35,334 nt of DNA from Terriglobia bacterium (GTDB lineage: Bacteria > Acidobacteriota > Terriglobia > Bryobacterales > Bryobacteraceae). Within the stretch, counting starts at the first letter, position 1. Each line of letters begins with the position of its first letter. The notes below the pieces were generated by a model. It was not told the origin of the DNA, did not search any database, and saw only the letters and a program-made list of their open reading frames with translations. The stretch spans positions 1 through 35,334 of the forward strand of contig JAJPHS010000142.1 of assembly GCA_021325175.1 (NCBI GenBank), written 5' to 3'. The position numbers and the translations under genes are program-made. Positions 26,246 to 32,757 of this stretch are shown one piece after another.

Positions 26246-27879
26246 ATAATCTGCTGGTCTGTTTTTCCGCCGGAAATCTCTGCTTCCTCCGCCGCTGGTA
26301 CGATCTGGAGCATTTGCAGGAACGCTCCATGAACTATTACCGCACCGCGCCGGAAACGCCCGCGCTGCTGGTCGCCACCATCGCCGCCGCCTGCCTGCTG
26401 AGTCTCGCTTTTTACGCCGCCTGGCGATGGGTGGAGCGAAATCCGTCGCCGCTCAAGCTGAAATTCGGCTATTGCGGATTCCTGCTGGCGCTGATGTTTC
26501 CCCTCGAATCGGTCCGCCAATATTGGAACACCGAGGGCGCCGCCTACGATCTCGCCACCAACATCGTAATCATCTGTATTGAAGCGATTCTCGCCTCTGG
26601 CGTGGCGCTGGCGCTGGCCGGCAATCCGCGCGTTGTGCGTGCGGCGCGGCGAATCACGCTGGTGCTCACGCTTCTGTTCCCCTCGCTGCTGATCGATTTC
26701 ACCTGGGGCCGCCCCACAGCCGAGCCCGAATCCGCTTTCCGCCCCAAACCGCCCGCCCCCATGCTCGCCCGCCATGGATCGGGCCATCGCGTCCTCTGGG
26801 TGGTGTTCGACGAGTTCGATCAGCGCCTCGCTTTCGATCTGCGCCGCCCTAAAGTGGATCTGCCGGAACTCGATCGGCTGCGCGCCGAATCCTTTACCGC
26901 TTCGGCCGCGGAACAGACCGCCGGCTGGACCACGCTCGCGATACCGTCGCTCATTTCCGGAAAACTTTTTTCCCGCGCCGATCTGGTGGACGCCTCCACG
27001 CTGCGCGTCTATTTGGCGGATTCGAAAAACGGCGTAAGCTGGCGCGACGAGCCCAATGTCTTTAAACGGGCGCGCGCCGCCGGATTCAACGCCGCCCTTA
27101 TCGGCTGGCATCATCCCTACTGCCGCGTGCTGGGCGATGAGCTGGTCAACTGCGTCGAAGTGCCCAGCGGATATCCCACCGCGGCTCTTCTTCGTGAGAC
27201 CAGCGTGGATGAAGCGGGCCCGGCGCGGTCCATTCCGTTTCTTTTCGCGCTGCAAGGGACCAGTCTCGCCGACATTTTTCGCCGCGGAACGTCGGAATCA
27301 GGCTCGGCCGGCGGGCGCGACCGATACGTACAGGGGCGGCAGCAGAAGCAGTATTTCCGCATCCGCGATCTGGTTTACTCCATGGCCGCGGATCCCCGGA
27401 TCGATCTTTTGTTCGCGCATTTCCCTATCCCGCATCTTTTCGCGATTTATGACGCAAAACGCGGCGATTTCAGCCTCGATTCATCGCTGAGCTACACCGA
27501 TAATCTCGCCCTGGCCGATCGCACCGTAGGCGAGCTGCGACGCGCTTTGGAGCAATCCGGCCAGTGGGATTCGACCACGATCATCATCACCTCCGATCAC
27601 GGTCTTCGTCCCGAGGTGTGGCGCGGCCGAATGGGTTGGACCAGCGAACTGGAGCAGCTCACCGGCGGCAAGCAGTCGCCGCTGGTTCCCTTGATCGTCA
27701 AAGTGGCCGGCGCGCATGACGCCATGGCCTTCGATCGATCGTTTTCAAGCGTGGTGGAAAGCGAGATCGTCTTTGCCGCTCTTCAAGGCCGTCTCCATTC
27801 CGCCTTTGACGTCGCCGCGCTGATCGGGCGCCCGCAAGGCTCGTTGAGCGCGGCGGCTTTATCAAAACTATCGCGCTAA
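26206..27879 (+). CDS. Membrane-anchored alkaline-phosphatase-superfamily (sulfatase/phosphotransferase-like) protein
   Basis: About 557 residues: four membrane helices in the first 170 (around PALLVATIAAACLLSLAFYAAW, FGYCGFLLALMFPLESV, NIVIICIEAILASGVALAL, ITLVLTLLFPSLLIDF), then a large extracytoplasmic enzyme domain. Superfamily marks are VLWVVFDEFDQR near 193 (first metal Asp), AGWTTLAIPSLISGK near 240 (probable nucleophilic Thr), HFPIPHLFAIYD and IIITSDHGLRPEVWR near 461 (Asp-His metal ligands). The layout resembles phosphoethanolamine transferases and LTA-synthase-like enzymes, so a phospho- or sulfo-group transfer at the cell surface is plausible. The ATG at 26206 lies inside the preceding gene; the frame is open further upstream but that part is a shadow of the methyltransferase. 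Confidence 0.8.
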   Translation: MDLSLSPAARHQLNNLLVCFSAGNLCFLRRWYDLEHLQERSMNYYRTAPETPALLVATIAAACLLSLAFYAAWRWVERNPSPLKLKFGYCGFLLALMFPLESVRQYWNTEGAAYDLATNIVIICIEAILASGVALALAGNPRVVRAARRITLVLTLLFPSLLIDFTWGRPTAEPESAFRPKPPAPMLARHGSGHRVLWVVFDEFDQRLAFDLRRPKVDLPELDRLRAESFTASAAEQTAGWTTLAIPSLISGKLFSRADLVDASTLRVYLADSKNGVSWRDEPNVFKRARAAGFNAALIGWHHPYCRVLGDELVNCVEVPSGYPTAALLRETSVDEAGPARSIPFLFALQGTSLADIFRRGTSESGSAGGRDRYVQGRQQKQYFRIRDLVYSMAADPRIDLLFAHFPIPHLFAIYDAKRGDFSLDSSLSYTDNLALADRTVGELRRALEQSGQWDSTTIIITSDHGLRPEVWRGRMGWTSELEQLTGGKQSPLVPLIVKVAGAHDAMAFDRSFSSVVESEIVFAALQGRLHSAFDVAALIGRPQGSLSAAALSKLSR

Positions 27880-27890
27880 TTCGCCAATTG

Positions 27891-27899
27891 TGCGATAAT
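27891..27899 (+). promoter_or_regulatory. Candidate extended -10 promoter for the second ADOP gene
   Basis: TGCGATAAT fits the extended -10 pattern (TG-n-TATAAT, five of six). Transcription would begin about 6 bases before the ATG at 27913, leaving an almost absent leader and no ribosome site, consistent with near-leaderless translation. No good -35 is seen. Confidence 0.35.
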
Positions 27900-27912
27900 T
27901 CAACCGTATTTC

Positions 27913-30312
27913 ATGTCCGATTGGAACTACGCCTTCCGGATGCTGTTTCGGAATCCGGCTTTCACCCTGGCTGCCGTCGTCGTTCTCGGCCTCGGAATCG
28001 GCGCATCCACCGTCGTTTTCACGCTGGTTCACGCGATTTTACTGGAGCCATTGCCGTATCCAAAAAGCGAGCGCCTGATCTATATCAGCGCCACTCCGCC
28101 GCATTCCGGCCAGGGGACCGCCGGGATGTTAGGGCCCGATTTCGTCGAATTTCGCGATCATAACCGGTCATTTGAAAAGATGGCGGCCTATGTTCAGGGA
28201 TTATGGATTTTGAGCGGCGCGGGCGACGGGGAAAGCATCAACGGCGTTCGCGTGAGTCCCGGTTATTTTGAAACCTTGGGCGTCGCGCCGATTTTGGGGC
28301 GCGGCTTCGCCGCCAATGAACAATGGCTGGGCCACGAATGGGAAGTAATTTTCAGTTATCGCTTCTGGCAGCGCAAATTTGGCGGCGACCCGGCGATCAT
28401 CGGCCGCCGCGTCACGCTCGACGGCCGCGCTTATGAAGTGGTCGGCATCGCGCCACCCGACTTTCCGGCCGCCAACGAATTCGATATGTGGGCGCCGCTG
28501 CAAATGGATGGCCCCTTCATCGCCGGCCGGCGTTATCGCAACCTCCGCGTTTTCGGCCGGCTGAAGGACGGCGTCCCGCTCGGCCAGGCGCAAGCGGAAG
28601 CCAATGCCTTCGCGGCGGATCTGGCCGCGCGCAATCCCGACGATCAGGGCTTCACGCTGCAACTGGTGACGTTTCTCGACCGCGAAGTCGGCGCGGTGCG
28701 AAAGACGCTGTGGATTTTCGCCGCCGCTGTGGGATGCGTTTTGCTGATCGCCTGTTCGAACGTCGCCAGCCTGCTGCTGGCGCGCGGCGCCTCCCGCGTC
28801 CGCGAAATGGCCGTGCGGGCGGCGCTGGGAGCAAGCCGCGCTGTATTGATCCGACAAATGCTGGTGGAAAGCGTCGCGCTCGCGCTCGGCGGCGGCGCGC
28901 TCGGAATCGGGCTGGCGTGGGCCGGATTGCGATTGCTGATCGCCTCGGCGCCCAAGGCGCTGCCGCGCAGTGGGAACATTCATATCGACGCCGGCGTGCT
29001 GTGCTTCGCGTTTTTGGCCGCGCTCGCCACCGGCGTGATTTTCGGCATCGTGCCGGCGCTGCGCGGATCGCGCGTCAATCTTTCCGAGGCGATCAAGGAC
29101 GGCGGACGCTCCGGCACCGCCGGACGCTCCAGCCACCGCTTTCGCGCCGCGCTGGTGGTGGTCGAGGTCGCGCTCGGCGTCCTGCTCATGGCCGGCGCCG
29201 GGCTGTTTTTGCGAACCTTTCAGGCGCTGGTCGATGTCCGCCCCGGCTACAACGTGCGCAACGTTCTGATCCTGCAGATCGCCGCCATCGGCTCGCATTA
29301 TCGCGCGCCGGAGGATTGGCGCCGCTTCTTCGACCGTCTGATTCCCGAACTGGAGCGCATCCCCGGCGTCGAATCGGCGGGCAGCGCGAACCTGGCGCCG
29401 CTCGATCCGCAGCGCAACTCCACTTCGCTATGGCTCGATACCCAGAGCGTTCGTTCCGAGCAGACCAAAATCCGCCTGGATAACCGCGTCGTGACCCCGA
29501 ATTATTTTCGGGCCATGGGCGTTCCGCTCATCGCCGGACGCATGTTCGATGAAAACGACCGCCCCGATACTCCCCACGTCCTGATGGTCAACGAAGCCTT
29601 CGCGCGCGAATTTTATCCGCAAGGCGCGGTAGGCCATCAAGTCACACTCGACGTCGGCACCGGCTCCATGTGGACCGCGGAAATCGTCGGCGTGGTCGGA
29701 AATTATCGCGAAACCCGCCTGGGCGACGAACCAAAGGGCGAGCTGTTCACGGCGCTTGCGCAAACCACCATCGCCGGACAGACGCTGGTGCTCCGGACCA
29801 CGGGCGATCCGGCCGGCTACGTCGCCGCCGTGCGCCGCACCGTGGCCTCCATCGACCCGGACGTGCCGGTCTATAACGTCCGCACCATGCGGCAGCAGGT
29901 GAGCGATTCGCTGATGCAGCACCGGCTGCGTTTGCTGCTGCTGGGAACGTTTTCCGGCCTCGCGCTGGTGCTCGCCGCCATCGGACTTTACGGCGTGATC
30001 GCCTGCGCGGTGGCCGAACGCAAGCAGGAGATCGGGATTCGCATGGCTCTCGGCGCGCCCCGGCAGCGGGTGATCGCGCTCGTCCTGCGATCCGGTCTGA
30101 ACCTCACCGTGGCCGGGCTTCTGATCGGAATCACGGCGGCGTTCGGCGCCACGCGCCTGATCGCTTCGTTTCTCTACGGCGTCACGCCCTGGGATCCGGT
30201 GACCTTCGCCTTCACCGCTGCAATCTTCGTCGGCGTGGCGATCGCCGCCAGCTACCTGCCCGCGCGCCGCGCCACCCGGATCGATCCGGTGCAGGCGCTC
30301 CGCGAAGAATAG
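27913..30312 (+). CDS. ADOP-family duplicated permease (FtsX/MacB-like), second copy
   Basis: A 799-residue membrane protein with the same tandem layout as the protein encoded at 10498-12939. It has an N-terminal helix after WNYAFRMLFRNPAFTLAA, a MacB-type periplasmic domain, a permease block (LLIACSNVASLLLARGAS, then REMAVRAALGASRAVLIRQML), then a second periplasmic domain and second permease block (VAERKQEIGIRMALGAPRQRV). It ends RRATRIDPVQALREE. No ATPase gene is adjacent. It shares the terminal motif and the LLIAC-NVA-LLLAR motif with the first copy but differs elsewhere, so they are paralogues, not a recent duplication. Substrate unknown. It ends 8 bp from the convergent OmpA-family gene. 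Confidence 0.92.
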   Translation: MSDWNYAFRMLFRNPAFTLAAVVVLGLGIGASTVVFTLVHAILLEPLPYPKSERLIYISATPPHSGQGTAGMLGPDFVEFRDHNRSFEKMAAYVQGLWILSGAGDGESINGVRVSPGYFETLGVAPILGRGFAANEQWLGHEWEVIFSYRFWQRKFGGDPAIIGRRVTLDGRAYEVVGIAPPDFPAANEFDMWAPLQMDGPFIAGRRYRNLRVFGRLKDGVPLGQAQAEANAFAADLAARNPDDQGFTLQLVTFLDREVGAVRKTLWIFAAAVGCVLLIACSNVASLLLARGASRVREMAVRAALGASRAVLIRQMLVESVALALGGGALGIGLAWAGLRLLIASAPKALPRSGNIHIDAGVLCFAFLAALATGVIFGIVPALRGSRVNLSEAIKDGGRSGTAGRSSHRFRAALVVVEVALGVLLMAGAGLFLRTFQALVDVRPGYNVRNVLILQIAAIGSHYRAPEDWRRFFDRLIPELERIPGVESAGSANLAPLDPQRNSTSLWLDTQSVRSEQTKIRLDNRVVTPNYFRAMGVPLIAGRMFDENDRPDTPHVLMVNEAFAREFYPQGAVGHQVTLDVGTGSMWTAEIVGVVGNYRETRLGDEPKGELFTALAQTTIAGQTLVLRTTGDPAGYVAAVRRTVASIDPDVPVYNVRTMRQQVSDSLMQHRLRLLLLGTFSGLALVLAAIGLYGVIACAVAERKQEIGIRMALGAPRQRVIALVLRSGLNLTVAGLLIGITAAFGATRLIASFLYGVTPWDPVTFAFTAAIFVGVAIAASYLPARRATRIDPVQALREE

Positions 30313-30320
30313 CGGTTGTC

Positions 30321-31946
30321 TTACTGTTTGACAAACTCCACCCGCCGGTTTTGCGCCCGCCCATCCGGCGTATCGTTGGAGCCGATCGGTTTATCGGCGC
30401 CGAATCCCGCCGATGCGAGCCGCGCCGCGTCGATTCCGAACTGCGAAACCAGCACGCTGCGCACCGCTTCCGCTCTCCGTTTCGACAGATCCAGATTATG
30501 CTGCGCATCGCCGGTCGAATCCGTGTAGCCGTCGATTTCCAGCTTCAGGTTCGGATTTTTTTGCAGCCCCTGCGCCACCATCTTGATCACCGCCGCCGAT
30601 TCCGGCTTCAGGCGGTCGCTGTCGGTATCGAAGTAGATCCCGTGCGTAACGTATCTGCCCGTCGAGGAGATCGTCTGCGAAAAATCGGGCGCCGATTCAG
30701 CCACCCGCACCCTGCGAAGGCCCACCGGACGATAGCCGGCATCGTGCAGAACAATGTGATCGAAGCCGTTCACCTCCACCTGGTTCACATCCACCACGCG
30801 CGTTCCATTCAGATACACGCGCAACCGGCCCTGCTGCACCCACAAGGCGAATTGCATCGGCTGGCTGTTGTCGGCCTGAATCCCGCCTTCGCCCAGGGTC
30901 CCGTGGCCGGCCCAACTCACATGGGTGTTGAAGTCCTGACCGCTCGGTTCCCCGCGAGCGATGAAGTCAAGAAGATCATCGTCGTTTTTATTTCGCATGT
31001 CCCAGCGTGTTTCGCCCTGTCCGGTCATTATCATCTCAAACGTGAAATTCGCCGGCGCCTGAAAGGACGGCGACGTTAATTCGCAACTTTCGGCCGCGTA
31101 CAGCTCGCGGATTCCCTGGCCGATGCGCAACTCCACCGGATGGCCTCGCAGCTTCCAGTGCGGCGGGGGTTCGTCCTGCGCCATGTCGCTGAAGTCGTCG
31201 TAGAAAATCGTTCGCTCGCCGGGGATGAAATCGATCTTGATGGACGAAAGCTGCGGCTGGCCACCGCTCGCGCCGGAGGTGGAAACCGCGGGCAGGGGCG
31301 CACCCGGGGCGGCGCTGTTGGCAACCGGGGCCGGCGCCGCAGCGGACGCCACGGCCGTATTGCCCACGTTCGGAGGCAGGCTCGCCAGATCCGGCCCGCC
31401 GCGCGACTTCACCGATAAGCCAACCTTTGATCCCGGCGCGAACTCCACTTTGGGCCCTTTCGCCGCCACTTCAATCGCCGCGATCGATGCCGCCGCGCCG
31501 ATACCCGCGCCGATCGCCGCGCCCTTGCCTCCACCGGTCAATCCTCCGATTAAAGCGCCGGCTCCCGTGCCCAGCGCCGCTTTCCCGATGTTGCTGGTGT
31601 GGTTTACCACGGTACCTTCCTCGTCGACGTTCTGCTGCCCTTTCGAATTGGTGATCGAGGTGATCGTCGAAGAGATCGGAACCGCCGCGCCGTTGTGCTG
31701 GATCGTGTCGAAATTGAAGCGCAGCGACGCCGAGCCGTGAAGCTTATTTCCCGATTTCGCCTCCGTCACATGCCCCTGAATCGTGTCACCGGAAAACGCC
31801 GCCGGCTCCAGCACTTTCCCCGCCACTGGATCGCCCGGATGGCTTGCCGAAGTACTGATCCCGGTGGTTAATTGAACGGTAAACGGCATATCCTGGGCCA
31901 GTAAAGCCGCAGGCGAAAGCGCGGCGAGCAACACAACGATTCTCAT
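30321..31946 (-). CDS. OmpA-family outer-membrane/peptidoglycan-binding protein with large N-terminal region
   Basis: A 541-residue exported protein: signal peptide MRIVVLLAALSPAALLAQ, a beta-rich N-terminal region, a glycine-zipper stretch (GTGAGALIGGLTGGGKGA, residues about 130-160) that can insert in or associate with membranes, and an Ala/Pro linker. A middle beta domain starting FYDDFSDMAQDEPPPHW (near 250-400) looks like a laminin-G-type or similar sandwich. The C-terminal OmpA domain (about 430-541) has YFDTDSDRL, LEIDGYTDSTGDAQHN, LSKRRAEAV and GFGADKPIGSND, ending in AQNRRVEF; these form the diaminopimelate-binding site. The start ATG has a perfect AAGGAGG 5 bases upstream. It likely tethers the envelope to peptidoglycan; the middle domain identity is uncertain. 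Confidence 0.87.
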   Translation of the reverse strand: MRIVVLLAALSPAALLAQDMPFTVQLTTGISTSASHPGDPVAGKVLEPAAFSGDTIQGHVTEAKSGNKLHGSASLRFNFDTIQHNGAAVPISSTITSITNSKGQQNVDEEGTVVNHTSNIGKAALGTGAGALIGGLTGGGKGAAIGAGIGAAASIAAIEVAAKGPKVEFAPGSKVGLSVKSRGGPDLASLPPNVGNTAVASAAAPAPVANSAAPGAPLPAVSTSGASGGQPQLSSIKIDFIPGERTIFYDDFSDMAQDEPPPHWKLRGHPVELRIGQGIRELYAAESCELTSPSFQAPANFTFEMIMTGQGETRWDMRNKNDDDLLDFIARGEPSGQDFNTHVSWAGHGTLGEGGIQADNSQPMQFALWVQQGRLRVYLNGTRVVDVNQVEVNGFDHIVLHDAGYRPVGLRRVRVAESAPDFSQTISSTGRYVTHGIYFDTDSDRLKPESAAVIKMVAQGLQKNPNLKLEIDGYTDSTGDAQHNLDLSKRRAEAVRSVLVSQFGIDAARLASAGFGADKPIGSNDTPDGRAQNRRVEFVKQ

Positions 31947-31951
31947 TCAAC

Positions 31952-31958
31952 CCTCCTT
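31952..31958 (-). promoter_or_regulatory. Strong ribosome binding site for the OmpA-family gene
   Basis: AAGGAGG on the minus strand, 5 bases before the ATG at 31946, stronger than most start sites in this window and fitting an abundant envelope protein. Confidence 0.8.
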
Positions 31959-32071
31959 GCAAAAACGCACCGACCACCCCCAAAATGGATCAGCGGCCAT
32001 TGCCCGCCGCCGAAAATGCGGATAATTTAAAATTGGTTTGCGCGCGTTCTCAAATCTGCTACTATTTGGTC

Positions 32072-32113
32072 ATGACCGCCCCGCGTCCGGCCCATCGGCC
32101 ATTATCTGAATGA
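32072..32113 (+). CDS. Possible 13-residue leader ORF overlapping the infC start
   Basis: ATG at 32072 encodes MTAPRPAHRPLSE and stops at a TGA (32111-32113) that overlaps the infC ATG (ATGA). A weak -10-like TACTAT at 32060-32065 with a TTTGCG 17 bases upstream would start transcription close to this ATG, giving a leaderless small ORF. No ribosome site is seen before it or before infC. The short length means chance cannot be excluded. Confidence 0.3.
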   Translation: MTAPRPAHRPLSE

Positions 32114-32700
32114 CCCCCAGAGGCTACCCTCCCCGCCGGCCGAGGACCCGGGAAAACGTAAATGAAGCGATCCGCGCCCGTGAAGTGCGCGCCGTATTTC
32201 CGGACGGCACCGTCGAGATCATGCCCACTTCGCTCGCCGTGCGCAAAGCGCAGGACCTGGGCCTGGATCTGATCCTGATCGCGCCCACCGCCGAGCCGCC
32301 CGTGGCCAAAGCCATGGATTACGGCCAGTGGCAGTACGAGAACAAAAAGAAACAGCACGAGGCCAAGAAAAAGCAGCACGTGATCCAGGTCAAGGAGCTG
32401 AAATTCCGTCCCAATACCGACGATCACGACTACGAATTCAAGAAAAATCACGCCATCCGCTTCCTGAAGGAAGGCAATCGCGTGAAGGCTGTGGTGCAGT
32501 TCCGCGGCCGTGAAATCGCCCATACTGACCTCGGCCGCAAGCTTCTGATGCGTTTCGCCGAGGACCTCGCTCCTTATGGCACGGCCGAAGGCCAGCCCCG
32601 CATGGAAGGCCGCAACGCGCACGTGCTGTTGAGTCCGGTGAAGGCCAGCGCCGCTGCGGCGAAGGAAAAACCCGCTCCCAAGCCGGAAACGAATTCCTGA
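32110..32700 (+). CDS. infC: Translation initiation factor IF-3
   Basis: A 196-residue IF-3 that keeps the 30S subunit free and checks the start codon-initiator tRNA pairing. It has a basic N-terminus (PRGYPPRRPRTREN), the N-domain VNEAIRAREVRAVFPDG followed by LAVRKAQDLGLDLILIAP, the linker helix PPVAKAMDYGQWQYENKKKQ, then the C-domain VKELKFRPNTDDHDYEFKKNH with FLKEGNRVKAVVQFRGREIAH. A 24-residue Ala/Lys/Pro tail extends past the usual end. The start is an ATG, not the rare AUU/AUC-type codon through which E. coli infC regulates itself. An in-frame TGA directly precedes it, so no longer form is possible. The usual rpmI and rplT do not follow; the next gene is convergent. Confidence 0.95.
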   Translation: MTPRGYPPRRPRTRENVNEAIRAREVRAVFPDGTVEIMPTSLAVRKAQDLGLDLILIAPTAEPPVAKAMDYGQWQYENKKKQHEAKKKQHVIQVKELKFRPNTDDHDYEFKKNHAIRFLKEGNRVKAVVQFRGREIAHTDLGRKLLMRFAEDLAPYGTAEGQPRMEGRNAHVLLSPVKASAAAAKEKPAPKPETNS

Positions 32701-32757
32701 CGGGCAACGCGGCGATTTTACCGTTTGCAATGAGCGCGGCCCTGAATCGGCTGACCC

